DNA of 64,000 nt from Streptomyces sp. RPT161 (GTDB lineage Bacteria; Actinomycetota; Actinomycetes; Streptomycetales; Streptomycetaceae): contig NZ_JAPZVN010000004.1 in assembly GCF_027533845.1 (NCBI RefSeq), positions 372,001 to 436,000 on the forward strand, given 5' to 3'. Shown here in pieces: positions 25,563 through 33,779 of this stretch (position 1 is its first letter; each line of letters opens with the position of its first letter). The notes under the pieces are model-generated. The model was not told the DNA's origin. It was given only the letters and a program-made list of their open reading frames with translations, and searched no databases. The translations under genes were made by a program, and so were the position numbers.

Positions 25563-26255
25563 CTACAGCTCCTGCTCCAGCCGGTAACCCGTGCCGCGCA
25601 GCGTCGTGATGCGTTCCGGCGCCTCCCCGGCGTCGATCAGCTTGCGCCGCAGGGCGGAGATGTGCACGTCCAACGTCTTGGTGGAACCGAACCAGTTGTC
25701 GTCCCACACCTCCGCCATCAGGTGTTCGCGCCGCACCACGGTGCCCGCCGACGCGGCCAGCGTCGCCAGGAGGTCGAACTCCTTTGGCCGCAGCGGCACC
25801 TCACGCGGCCCCACGTAAACCCGCCGGGCGTGCCGGTCGATGCGGGTGGCACCGACCTGCAGCACCTGCGGCCCGGCGCCGACCGCACGCCGCCGTAGAT
25901 GAGCGCGCAACCGGGCCAGCAACTCGGTGATGCGGAACGGCTTTGTGAGGTAGTCGTCCGCACCGGCGTCCAGCGTGACGATGACCTCGAACTCCTGGGT
26001 ACGGGCGGTGAGCACGACGATGACCGTCTCCACCGGCAGACACGAGCGCAGCCGGCGGCACAGCGTCACCCCGTCGATGTCCGGCAGCCCGAGGTCGAGC
26101 AGTACCAGGTCCCAGCTGCCGCGCAGCGCCGCCTCCGCGGCCTGCGCGCCACTGTGTGCGTGCTGCACGTTGTAGCCGTGCCCGGTGAGCGCCTGGCCTA
26201 GTTCGGACGCGATCTCGGGGTCGTCCTCCACCACCAGGAGTTCCGCGAGCGCCAT
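25563..26255 (-). CDS. OmpR/PhoB-family response regulator
   Basis: This 230-residue protein has a receiver domain (about residues 3-115), with the acidic pair VVEDD, the phospho-acceptor Asp in LVLLDLGLPD, and conserved Thr and Lys in VVLTART and YLTKPF. A winged-helix DNA-binding domain (about 130-228) carries RPKEFDLLATLAA and RRKLIDAGEAPERITTLRGTGYRL. ATG 26255 is chosen; another ATG lies three codons upstream. It is convergent with the kinase gene and divergent from the PrpB-like gene. Confidence 0.92.
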   Translation of the reverse strand: MALAELLVVEDDPEIASELGQALTGHGYNVQHAHSGAQAAEAALRGSWDLVLLDLGLPDIDGVTLCRRLRSCLPVETVIVVLTARTQEFEVIVTLDAGADDYLTKPFRITELLARLRAHLRRRAVGAGPQVLQVGATRIDRHARRVYVGPREVPLRPKEFDLLATLAASAGTVVRREHLMAEVWDDNWFGSTKTLDVHISALRRKLIDAGEAPERITTLRGTGYRLEQEL

Positions 26256-26479
26256 GCCGCCCATTAGATCAGCGGGAAGTTTCCGGAACCGTCTCGATCG
26301 CGAGTTCCGGCCACCTTCGTGTGTTAACCGCTGGCGCATTATCGGCTTAACGTAAGCAGGTTGGTAAACGGATTGTTTGCACTCCTCGGAGGAGGATCTC
26401 ACCCCCAGGCGCATACGTTCGTCGAGCGCGGTTCCGAAACCGTACGGGACCGGCTATCCGAGCGTGAGGAGAATCCGGC

Positions 26480-27313
26480 ATGACGCAGTACGGAACTCTT
26501 TTGCGGCAGGCAGTGAACGAGCCAGGAACCACGCCGTTGATCGGTGTGCACGACATGCACTCCGCCGCGGTGGCGACCCAGTTCTACGACGGCCTGTTCC
26601 TGTCGGGCTTCGGACTGGCCGCCTCGCACTACGGACTTCCCGACATCGGATACATCGCCTGGCCGGACGTCATCTCCTTCGCCCAGCGCATCAGGGGCGC
26701 CTTCCCCGGCGTGCACCTGCTGGTCGACATCGACGACGGCTACGTCGACACCCATGTGGCGACCCACGTGGTACGGCAGTTGGAGGCGGCGGGCACCTCC
26801 GGGGTGATCCTGGAGGACCAGGCGCGGCCGCGGCGCTGCGGGCACGTGGACGGCAAGAAGGTGCTGCCGCTTGAGGAGTACCTGGACAAACTCCAGGCGG
26901 TGCTGGAGGCCCGGCGCGATCTGGTGGTGGTCGCCAGGACCGACGCCACGGACGAGCAGGAGATCCTGCGCCGCGCCAAGGCGCTGGCCGCCACCGACGC
27001 CGATGTGGTGCTCGTCGACGGCGTGCGCAGCGTCGAGGCGATCCGCGCCATCCGGGAGACCATCGGCGACAAGCCGCTGCTGTTCAACCAGATCGGCGGC
27101 GGCAAGTCGCCGCGGCTCTCCCTCGGCGAGCTGGGCGAGCTGGGCGTCAACGTGGCGATCTACAGCACCCCGTGCCTGTTCGCGGCGCAGGACGCCATGC
27201 AGCGCGCGATGTCCGAGCTGCGGGCGGCCGACGGCAGGCTTCCCGAGCCGAGGCCGGACGCCACCACCGTGGCGAGCTGCCTGGCCCTGCTGGAACGCAC
27301 CACCGCCGCGTGA
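26480..27313 (+). CDS. Isocitrate lyase/PEP-mutase superfamily enzyme, PrpB-like
   Basis: This is a 277-residue TIM-barrel protein of the ICL/PEPM superfamily. The metal-site strand DIDDGY and the loop LEDQARPRRCGHVDGKK, with the catalytic Cys, follow the methylisocitrate-lyase/isocitrate-lyase pattern (P-K-K-C-G-H in PrpB). The PEP-mutase loop EDKxxxKxNS is absent, so carbon-carbon lyase activity on a C4-C7 hydroxy-acid is more likely than phosphonate synthesis. Its start, ATG 26480, has GTGAGGAG upstream. No prpC or prpD gene is nearby, so the substrate is open. It ends at a bidirectional terminator. Confidence 0.85.
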   Translation: MTQYGTLLRQAVNEPGTTPLIGVHDMHSAAVATQFYDGLFLSGFGLAASHYGLPDIGYIAWPDVISFAQRIRGAFPGVHLLVDIDDGYVDTHVATHVVRQLEAAGTSGVILEDQARPRRCGHVDGKKVLPLEEYLDKLQAVLEARRDLVVVARTDATDEQEILRRAKALAATDADVVLVDGVRSVEAIRAIRETIGDKPLLFNQIGGGKSPRLSLGELGELGVNVAIYSTPCLFAAQDAMQRAMSELRAADGRLPEPRPDATTVASCLALLERTTAA

Positions 27314-27317
27314 CCAC

Positions 27318-27359
27318 CCGCGGCCCTGGCCCTTCCCCCCTTGGGCGCCAGGGCCGCGG
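27318..27359. terminator. Bidirectional terminator between convergent genes
   Basis: The 13-bp arms, 27318-27330 and 27347-27359 (CCGCGGCCCTGGC and its complement), surround a 16-base loop. They lie between the PrpB-like stop and the convergent exporter stop. Confidence 0.75.
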
Positions 27360-27362
27360 CTG

Positions 27363-28772
27363 TCACCGGACCCCCGAGGCTCCCCGGCCCGGTAGGGCCA
27401 ACGCCCCCGCCGTGGTGGCGAGTAGCAGGAGGGCGGCGATCAACAGGCTGACGTGCATGCCGGAGACGAACCGCTCCCGGTGCGCTACGAGTGCTCCGAA
27501 GACCGCCACGGCCAGCGCGCCGCCGGTCTGGCGGCCCGCGTTGAGCACGCCGCCGGCCATTCCCGCCCGGTCAGCCGGGATGTCACTCAGCATCGCGGCG
27601 GTGAGCGACGGGACGGCGAACCCCAGCCCGATGCCGACCGGAACCAGCAGCAGCGCGGTCAGCGGCCGATCGGTGTGCGCGTCCACCGTCAGCAGGCCGA
27701 ACAGGCCAAGTGCGCAGACCAGTTGGTCGACGGCGATCGGCACCCGCGGCCCGAATCGGGCCGCGGCCCTCGCCGAGCCGACGTTCGCCCCGGCGACCAG
27801 CGCGGTCATCGGCAGGAACATCAGCCCCGCGGCCACCGCGGACAGTCCGAGGACCTCCTGGAAGAACAGCCCGAGCACGAACACCGTGCCGTAGAACGCC
27901 GCGTTGACCGCGAACCCGATCGCCAGGCTGAGCGTCGCCGTGCGGGACCGGAACAGACCCAGCGGCACCATCGGCTCGCCGGCCCGTGCCTCGGCCACCA
28001 CGAACGCGATCATCGCCACCACGGCGACCAGCAGGCTGACCACAGCCGTCGGCGTACCGAAGCCCGACGCGCCGCCCTCGATCACCCCGAAGGTCAGCGC
28101 GCCCAGCGCGATCACCGCGGTCAACTGCCCCAGCGGGTCGAGGGCCGCGGCCCGGCGCGGCGACCGCGGCACCCCGAGCAGTACCGCCAGCGTGAGGAGG
28201 CCGACCGGCAGGTTGAGGAAGAAGATCGACCGCCAGCCCAGCGAACTGGTCAGTGCCCCGCCCACCACCGGCCCCGCCGCCGTGGACACCGCGCCGCCGA
28301 CCGTCCACAGGGCGATCGCCCTGGCCCGCTCGACGGCGCTGGGGAACGCCTGGCGTACCAGCGCCAGCGACGACGGCAGCATGACCGCCGCCGCACTGCC
28401 CTGCAGCACCCGCGCACCGATCAGCGCGCCCAGCGCGGGTGCCAGCCCGCACAGCACCGACGCCGCGGTGAACACCGCGAGTCCCGCGCCGAACACCCGG
28501 TTCGCCCCGAGCCGGTCCGACAGCGCACCGGCCGAGAGCAGCAGCGCCGCGAACATCAGCGTGTAGGCGTCAACGATCCACTGGAGACCGGCCGTTGTAC
28601 CGCCCAGCGTACGGCCGATGGCGGGGAGTGCCACGTTCACCGCCGAGGCGTCCAACCCGATGACGAAGAAGCCCAGCAGGGCCGCGCCGAGCACCAGGGT
28701 GGGGGACACCCGACGCGGTGCGGTGGCCGGTGGTGCTTCGGTGCGTATGGGTTCCTGCACGGTCGTGTGCAT
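27363..28772 (-). CDS. MFS multidrug exporter, EmrB/QacA (14-helix) family
   Basis: This 469-residue protein has the 14-helix DHA2 pattern. It opens with LGFFVIGLDASAVNVALPAIGRTLG (motif D1), has the motif-A loop GALSDRLGANRVF, and motif C in helix 5, GGAVSTAAGPVVGGALTSSLGWR. Such proteins export lipophilic drugs or antibiotics by proton antiport. The start is ATG 28772, with GGGAGGAAG upstream. A divergent XRE/MmyB regulator gene is 160 bp away and is the probable controller. Confidence 0.92.
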   Translation of the reverse strand: MHTTVQEPIRTEAPPATAPRRVSPTLVLGAALLGFFVIGLDASAVNVALPAIGRTLGGTTAGLQWIVDAYTLMFAALLLSAGALSDRLGANRVFGAGLAVFTAASVLCGLAPALGALIGARVLQGSAAAVMLPSSLALVRQAFPSAVERARAIALWTVGGAVSTAAGPVVGGALTSSLGWRSIFFLNLPVGLLTLAVLLGVPRSPRRAAALDPLGQLTAVIALGALTFGVIEGGASGFGTPTAVVSLLVAVVAMIAFVVAEARAGEPMVPLGLFRSRTATLSLAIGFAVNAAFYGTVFVLGLFFQEVLGLSAVAAGLMFLPMTALVAGANVGSARAAARFGPRVPIAVDQLVCALGLFGLLTVDAHTDRPLTALLLVPVGIGLGFAVPSLTAAMLSDIPADRAGMAGGVLNAGRQTGGALAVAVFGALVAHRERFVSGMHVSLLIAALLLLATTAGALALPGRGASGVR

Positions 28773-28934
28773 CGGTTCTTCCTCCCCGTGGTGGTGTTCG
28801 CCGTCGCGCTCCACACTGGTCCGGTTCTCCGGCGGGTGGCAGACCGCGATGTTCAGGGGAGTTGCCAGCCAGGGAGTGACACGGCCCCCCAACTGCGTTG
28901 CGCCGCGGCGATGACGCGCTGGCAGACTGTGGCC

Positions 28935-29810
28935 ATGACCGAGCAGACCGAGCTGGGACGGTTCCTGCGGGCCCGTCGAGGTGGCGTGCGGCCCGCCGAC
29001 GTGGGGTTGCCGACCGGCGCCGGAGTGCGCCGCACTCCCGGGCTGCGCCGTGAGGAACTGGCCACGCTGGCGGGCGTGAGCATCGACTACTACACCCGCC
29101 TTGAGCGCGGCAAGGAGACCCGGCCCAGCCCGGCGGTGGTCGAGTCGCTCGCCAACGCGCTACGGCTGAACGACGAGGAGCGGCAGTACCTGCGCGACCT
29201 CGCGGTCCAGGCGGCCCGCCGCGCCCCCGAACCCCGGCCGCGGGCGAGCCGCACGGTGCGGCCCAGTGTGAAGCAGCTGCTGGAGACGGTCCGGCCCAAC
29301 CCGGCGTACGTCGTCAGCCGGACCAACGACCTGCTGGCCGCCAACCCCGGCGGCGTACGGCTGCTGCACGGCATTGCGGACTGGCCCGCCCGGCAGCGCA
29401 ACACCATCCGCTACACCTTCCTGCACCCGGCCGCCCGCGACCTGTGGCCGGACTGGGAGCAGAAGGCCAAGGGCTGCGTCGCCCAACTGCGCGCGGTCGC
29501 CGGAAGCGATCCCGACGCACCGGACCTGGCCGCACTCGTCGGCGAGCTGATCGTCAAGAGCCCGGAGTTCAACCGGCTTTGGGAGCGCTACGAGATACGG
29601 GCGATCGGCGACGGTTCGAAGACCTTCCGGCATCCGCTGGTCGGCACGATGACCCTGGTGCACGAGGTGGTGAACCTCAACCGCACCGACGGCCAGCGGA
29701 TGGTCGTCTACATGGCCACGTCCGGCACCCCGGACCATGACGCGATGACGCTGCTGGACCTGGGCGTTCCGGAAACCGCCCCGGCTGAGCGTGCGCCGCT
29801 GAACCACTAG
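28935..29810 (+). CDS. XRE-family regulator with MmyB-like ligand domain
   Basis: This is a 291-residue protein. An N-terminal XRE helix-turn-helix (about residues 8-80; RRTPGLRREELATLAGVSIDYYTRLERGKETRPSP in outline) is followed by the MmyB-like domain (about 110-275), with PAYVVSRTNDLLAANP and a late NLNRTDGQRMVVYMATSGTPDHDAM. The family is widespread in actinobacteria next to oxidoreductases or exporters. Start ATG 28935 is chosen; GTG six bases upstream is possible. It is divergent from the exporter. Its stop shares the four bases CTAG with the convergent acetyltransferase. Confidence 0.9.
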   Translation: MTEQTELGRFLRARRGGVRPADVGLPTGAGVRRTPGLRREELATLAGVSIDYYTRLERGKETRPSPAVVESLANALRLNDEERQYLRDLAVQAARRAPEPRPRASRTVRPSVKQLLETVRPNPAYVVSRTNDLLAANPGGVRLLHGIADWPARQRNTIRYTFLHPAARDLWPDWEQKAKGCVAQLRAVAGSDPDAPDLAALVGELIVKSPEFNRLWERYEIRAIGDGSKTFRHPLVGTMTLVHEVVNLNRTDGQRMVVYMATSGTPDHDAMTLLDLGVPETAPAERAPLNH

Positions 29811-30358
29811 GCCAGCCGGCGGACCACCCGGGCCGGACCGCCGACCGCCAGCACTCCGGGCGGCAGGTCAGTGGTGACCACCGCCCCCGCGCCGACCACC
29901 GTGTTCTCGCCGATGGTCACCCCGGGGCAGACGATGACCCCGCCGCCCAGCCAGACGTTGTCGCCGATCACCACCGGAAGCGCCTTCTCCCACCCGGCCC
30001 GCCGACGCTCCGCGTCCAGCTCATGGGTCGGCGTGAGCAACTGCACGTTCGGCCCGATCTGCACATGGGCGCCGATGGTGATGGGCGCCGGGTCGAGGAA
30101 GACCGCCCCGAAGTTGACGAACGTACCGGTGCCGATGCGGATGTGGTAGCCGTAGTCGCAGTAGAACGGCGCCCGGATCCGCACCTGCTCGCCCACTGAT
30201 CCGAGCAGGTCCTCAAGGATCGCCTGCCGCTCCCCGGCATCCCCTGCCGCGTTGTACGCCGAGCACAGCCTGTCCCGGCGCGCCGTGTCCGCGGCCAGCT
30301 CGGGGTCGTCGGGCAGGTACCAGTCGCCGTTCAGCATGCGTTGCTTGTTCTCGCCCAT
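29807..30358 (-). CDS. Sugar O-acetyltransferase, maltose/galactoside type
   Basis: This 183-residue left-handed beta-helix enzyme belongs to the LacA/Maa/NodL group. It starts with the family N-terminal domain (KQRMLNGDWYLPDDPEL), then CDYGYHIRIGTGTFVNFGAVFLDPAPITIG and the hexapeptide-repeat region with VWLGGGVIVCPGVTIGENTVVGAGAVV. The conserved THELD contains the catalytic His. It transfers acetyl from acetyl-CoA to a sugar hydroxyl. Start ATG 30358 is clear. There is no sugar-metabolism operon around it; it stands alone. Confidence 0.92.
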   Translation of the reverse strand: MGENKQRMLNGDWYLPDDPELAADTARRDRLCSAYNAAGDAGERQAILEDLLGSVGEQVRIRAPFYCDYGYHIRIGTGTFVNFGAVFLDPAPITIGAHVQIGPNVQLLTPTHELDAERRRAGWEKALPVVIGDNVWLGGGVIVCPGVTIGENTVVGAGAVVTTDLPPGVLAVGGPARVVRRLA

Positions 30359-30695
30359 GGTGGCCCTTCCTGCCGACCGGTGCCGTCAACGAAGGCTAGC
30401 CGCAGTCGAGTTGGGCGGTCGCCCGCCGATCGGGGCTGGGTCGTGTCCGATGGGTCGGGTGCCACGGCCCACGGTCGGGTGGTTTGGACCCGACTTGGTG
30501 CCGCGGTGCCGGCGGTCGCTCACGTGGCGGCACGTCAGCGGTCTTCCACGCGGAACGTCCTGGCACCATCACCGTCAGCGCAGGACGAAACTGCCGCCCC
30601 GACCGGGGCCGCCTCTGCCCTCCGGTCGTCACCCCCTGGTAGGCCGCAGTGACCGTGAAATGACCTCAAGGCGGGGGCCACCCACCGGACACGTC
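30359..30695. other. Intergenic region without visible gene
   Basis: These 337 bases separate the acetyltransferase start from the 3' end of the zinc-ribbon gene, both on the minus strand. It should hold the acetyltransferase promoter. I see no clear hairpin, repeat or credible reading frame. Confidence 0.5.
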
Positions 30696-31406
30696 CTAGT
30701 CGCACCAGAAGAGGAAGCACGTCGGTGGCTGGGTCGGCCGTGGCCGCGGGGTCGGCGTCGGTTGCGTCGGCGCGGGCGGGGGCGTGCTGTTCTGAGTCCG
30801 GCTCGGTGCCATGGGGGCCGAGACCGGGACCGCCGTATGCGCGGCGGTTCCGCTCGGCACCGCGGGAAGCGAGGGCTGGGCGGAGTGCGAAGGACGGTGC
30901 GGCACCGGTTTCCTGATGGATGCCGACGCCCGGGGCGCAGCCGTCGCCGCGCTGGCCGTCGCCGTCGGCTCCGCCATGGTGGAGGACGTAGTCGACTGCG
31001 CGTTGTCCACCCGCGACGGTCCGGTCGGCAGCAGCTCCCCGGGCAGTACGGTCGCGGCGACCCCCACCAGGACGAGTCCTCCCGCAACGCCCAAAACCAG
31101 CTTGGCCGTTCCACCCCTGCGACGCGCCGCCCTACGGGAGCGGGAGCGGGTGGCGCCGCGGCGACGGCCCGGGGCGGGCGGTTCCTCGTCGGCCTCGGCC
31201 GCCTCCTCGTCCGGTGGCTCCAGGACCTCGTACGGCTGCGGCTGCGGCATCGGAGGGATGAGGCTCTGGTACAGGGGGTGCGGACCGGTTCGCGGTGCGC
31301 CAACCGACGGCACCTGCCACGTCGGCGGCGCGCTGTGGGGCGTGCCGCACACCGGGCAGGCGTACGCCTCGCCGAGGTGGCTCCCGCACCGTTCGCAGTA
31401 GTGCAT
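30696..31406 (-). CDS. Zinc-ribbon, single-pass membrane protein with Pro/Thr/Ser-rich outer domain
   Basis: This is a 236-residue protein. The N-terminal ribbon CERCGSHLGEAYACPVCG (two CxxC pairs) would bind zinc in the cytosol. A Pro/Glu-rich linker, a strongly basic stretch of Arg residues and a membrane helix (TAKLVLGVAGGLVLVGVAATVL, about residues 98-120) follow. The outer part is low complexity, rich in Thr, Ser, Pro and Ala, ending CFLFWCD. Start ATG 31406 is clear. The function is unknown; many Streptomyces proteins share this layout. It lies downstream of the transglycosylase-like gene, ~110 bp apart, on the same strand. Confidence 0.75.
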   Translation of the reverse strand: MHYCERCGSHLGEAYACPVCGTPHSAPPTWQVPSVGAPRTGPHPLYQSLIPPMPQPQPYEVLEPPDEEAAEADEEPPAPGRRRGATRSRSRRAARRRGGTAKLVLGVAGGLVLVGVAATVLPGELLPTGPSRVDNAQSTTSSTMAEPTATASAATAAPRASASIRKPVPHRPSHSAQPSLPAVPSGTAAHTAVPVSAPMAPSRTQNSTPPPAPTQPTPTPRPRPTQPPTCFLFWCD

Positions 31407-31516
31407 GCGCTGGTCCGTTCCTTTGGATCAGCCCCCCGGCTCCCCCTTGGCGCGCCACACCATACTGACGTGCCCATGCGAACGCCATGCCGAGGCTCAC
31501 AGGGTCCGCGGCTTGC

Positions 31517-32185
31517 TCAACCGGCGCCGTGTAGTGCCCTCGCCGCCACGGACCAGTTGCTGTGGAGCTGGTCCAGGTAGGACTGTGCCGCTGCGCCCGG
31601 TTTGGCGCCCCGCGCGAACGCCGCCATGTTGCCGGGGCCGGTGTTGTATCCGAGGGCCAGCAAATCGTCCTCGGTGTAGCGGCTGGAGCGCTCGGCGGGG
31701 AGCTGCCGGGCCAGGTCGTGCAGGTACCAGGCGGCGGCCTCGACCGCGAGGGCCGGATCGTCGGGCAGCTGCTGCCAGTCCCGGTCGGCGAAGTCCCGGC
31801 CCTGTTTGGTCTCGTCGAACGCGGCCTTGTGCATGTTGGCGATGCCGAACGCGGCATCCGGCTTGATGCGCTGCCAGGCCCTTTCCCAGGCGGGGTCATG
31901 CGGCTTGTACGACTCGTTGTACAGGATCGCCATCAGCAACTGCGGGTTGATTTCCGCCTGTTTGGCGTACTTGATGACCTGCGGGGCGTAGCGGGACGGG
32001 TCCTGGTTGTTCGGTGTCGGTCGCTCGCCCGGCGTGCTGGTGGCGGTGGGCGCCGCCGACTCCCCGGGCTCGCGGGGCGCGGTCGACTCCGTCCCGTGCC
32101 CGCCGCGGGCGGCGGCCCACCCCGCCACGACCAGTACGGCGACCGCGAGGCCGACACCCCACCGAGACCTGCGTGGCTCCGCCAC
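31517..32185 (-). CDS. Lytic transglycosylase-like secreted or anchored protein
   Basis: This 222-residue protein has an N-terminal membrane helix or signal anchor (about residues 10-27) and a Pro/Thr linker. From ~65 to ~220 it has a lysozyme-like fold: QLLMAILYNESY, with the expected catalytic Glu, AFGIANMHKAAFDET and LALGYNTGPGN, which match the goose-type/SLT motifs ES, GxxQ(N) and AYNxG. The probable role is peptidoglycan cleavage. The start is ATG 32185. It may be co-transcribed with the zinc-ribbon gene downstream. Confidence 0.8.
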   Translation of the reverse strand: MAEPRRSRWGVGLAVAVLVVAGWAAARGGHGTESTAPREPGESAAPTATSTPGERPTPNNQDPSRYAPQVIKYAKQAEINPQLLMAILYNESYKPHDPAWERAWQRIKPDAAFGIANMHKAAFDETKQGRDFADRDWQQLPDDPALAVEAAAWYLHDLARQLPAERSSRYTEDDLLALGYNTGPGNMAAFARGAKPGAAAQSYLDQLHSNWSVAARALHGAG

Positions 32186-32257
32186 GTCGTGCCCTCCCTG
32201 TGCCGCCCGGACCCCCGTGTACCGAAAGATACGCCGCGCGGCGGGGTCCGGTCCGCC

Positions 32258-33121
32258 TCAGGCGACCCAGCCGTTGGTGACGGCGAGCGTGGCGGAGCCG
32301 TCCAGGTCCTTGAGCTTGGTGGCGACGAAGCCGCGCGCCGCCTCGGATGTCTGCATGCGCAGCGCGGGGCGGTCCGCCTCCAGTGCCGCGATGATCGTCG
32401 CGGCGGCGTCCGCGGGGCTCTGCGCGGCGGCGAACGCGTTGGCCGTACGGTCGAGGTAGTTGCGCAGCGCCGGGGCGTAGGGGCCCGCCGCCTCCAGTGC
32501 GGCCGGGATGTCGACGTTGACGTTGGCCACGAACTCGCTCGCCACGGCGCCCGGTTCGACCAGGGTGACGGTGACGCCGGTGGTCGCCGCGACCGGGGCG
32601 AGCGACTCCATGAAGCCCTCGACGGCGAACTTGGCTGCGCAGTAAGCCTCGTTGAACGGCTGGCCGACGACACCGCCGACGCTGGTGACGGTGATCAGAC
32701 GGCCACGGGAGGCGCGAAGGTGCGGCAGGGCGGCGCGGGCCACCTCCACCACGCCGAAGAAGTTGACCTCCATCACGGCCCGTACGTCGGCCACGGTCTC
32801 CTGCTCGATGGTGCCGACGTGGCCCGCGCCCGCGTTGTTGACCACCGCGTCCAGCCGTCCGTGCTCGGCCAGTACGGCATCCACGCAGGCGGCCACCGAG
32901 GCCGGGTCGGTGACGTCCAGGCGGCGCACCTCGATCCGGTCGGCGACCCCGGCGTCGGCCGCGGCCTGGCGCAGGGCGTCGGCGCGGGAGGTGTCGCGCA
33001 TGGTGGCGACGGTGTGCCAGCCGGCCTGTGCGGCGGCGACGGCGGCGGCCAGGCCGATTCCGGACGAGGTGCCGGTGATCAGAGCGGTCTTGGGCTGGGC
33101 GTTCGGGCTGGTGGAGGGCAT
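32258..33121 (-). CDS. Short-chain dehydrogenase/reductase
   Basis: This is a 287-residue classical SDR. The cofactor motif TGTSSGIG (about residues 16-23), NNAG, catalytic Ser in TVTSVGG, and YCAAK (Tyr and Lys) are all in place. The substrate is unknown; similar SDRs act on alcohols and ketones. The start is ATG 33121. It is divergent from a MarR gene, with two palindromes in the ~90-bp gap, so the MarR probably represses it. Confidence 0.92.
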   Translation of the reverse strand: MPSTSPNAQPKTALITGTSSGIGLAAAVAAAQAGWHTVATMRDTSRADALRQAAADAGVADRIEVRRLDVTDPASVAACVDAVLAEHGRLDAVVNNAGAGHVGTIEQETVADVRAVMEVNFFGVVEVARAALPHLRASRGRLITVTSVGGVVGQPFNEAYCAAKFAVEGFMESLAPVAATTGVTVTLVEPGAVASEFVANVNVDIPAALEAAGPYAPALRNYLDRTANAFAAAQSPADAAATIIAALEADRPALRMQTSEAARGFVATKLKDLDGSATLAVTNGWVA

Positions 33122-33153
33122 GGGAGGCCTTGTCTTGAAGGGCGCGTGATTTA

Positions 33154-33194
33154 TGTGTGCGCACACACACTAAACAATGCGTGTGTGTACACGC
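33154..33194. promoter_or_regulatory. Pair of palindromes in the SDR/MarR divergent region
   Basis: TGTGTGCGCACACA (33154-33167) is a perfect 14-bp palindrome. GCGTGT-GTGT-ACACGC (33179-33194) is an inverted repeat with 6-bp arms. They share a GTGTG/CACAC half-site and lie between the two starts. They are probable MarR operators controlling both genes. Confidence 0.65.
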
Positions 33195-33213
33195 AAGCCG
33201 TACGATGGCTGGC

Positions 33214-33675
33214 ATGAGCCGTCGCCCCGAGCTGACCATCGGAACCCTTTCCGAGGAGGACCACGCCTTCTACGGTCTGGTGTGGGCGGGCACCACGCTC
33301 GCCGCACGGGTGGACCGCGAGCTGTCCCGGGCCCATGGACTGTCGCTGTCCTGGTTCGAGGTGCTGCTGTGGCTCAACGGTCAGAGCGAGCCGGTGGCCT
33401 CCTCCGACCTGGGCGCCAGGACGATGCTCAGCCGCAGCCAGGTCTCCCGCGTTCTGGACGCGATGGTGGCCCGGGGGCTGGTGGCGCGCACACCGTCGCC
33501 GACGGACGCCCGGTCGGTGCAGGTCGAACTCACCGCGGAGGGCCGCGCGGCCTTCCGCGAGGCGGATGCCACGCGCCGGGCGGTACTGGGTCCGGTCTTC
33601 ACCGAACTGCTCGGCCCGGAGGACATCCGGGCGTTGGAAACGGTCTGGCGCAAGCTCAAGGGACAAGCCGCCTGA
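33214..33675 (+). CDS. MarR-family transcriptional regulator
   Basis: This is a 153-residue winged-helix protein. The sequence SWFEVLLWLNGQSEPVASSDLGARTMLSRSQVSRVLDAMVARGLVARTPSPTDARSVQVELT is typical of MarR, in outline, including the wing with DARS. ATG 33214 is chosen; an ATG nine bases upstream is possible. It is divergent from the SDR and flanked by palindromes. It likely responds to the SDR substrate or a phenolic ligand. Confidence 0.9.
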   Translation: MSRRPELTIGTLSEEDHAFYGLVWAGTTLAARVDRELSRAHGLSLSWFEVLLWLNGQSEPVASSDLGARTMLSRSQVSRVLDAMVARGLVARTPSPTDARSVQVELTAEGRAAFREADATRRAVLGPVFTELLGPEDIRALETVWRKLKGQAA

Positions 33676-33680
33676 CCCCC

Positions 33681-33700
33681 CGCATGACAGATGTCATGCG
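33681..33700. promoter_or_regulatory. Perfect 20-bp palindrome before the TIM-barrel gene
   Basis: CGCATGACAGATGTCATGCG has 9-bp arms around GA. It lies 80 bp upstream of the next ATG and only 6 bases after the MarR stop. The ATGACA/TGTCAT arms resemble operators of NarL/DesR-type response regulators. It could also fold as a terminator of the MarR gene. I favour an operator because of the A/T-containing symmetric core. Confidence 0.5.
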
Positions 33701-33779
33701 CCAACGTGGACACTCGGCACTGCCGGGCAGCGCTTCGCTGGTGGGACGCTGAAGTCCCTTACACCGCAGGAGCGTTGAC

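Noticed and set aside
23923-25707. N-terminal extension of the PP2C phosphatase reading frame
   Set aside because: The frame stays open far upstream, but this part is antisense to the histidine kinase and has no domain; GTG 23922 with AGGAGG is a convincing start.
26382-26394. Short palindrome CTCCTC-G-GAGGAG before the PrpB-like gene
   Set aside because: It is made of Shine-Dalgarno-like repeats and is too short and simple to call an operator or a riboswitch.
26480-27313. PEP mutase (phosphonate biosynthesis)
   Set aside because: The PEP-mutase loop EDKxxxKxNS is absent; the catalytic loop EDQ...RRCGH is that of the isocitrate/methylisocitrate lyase group.
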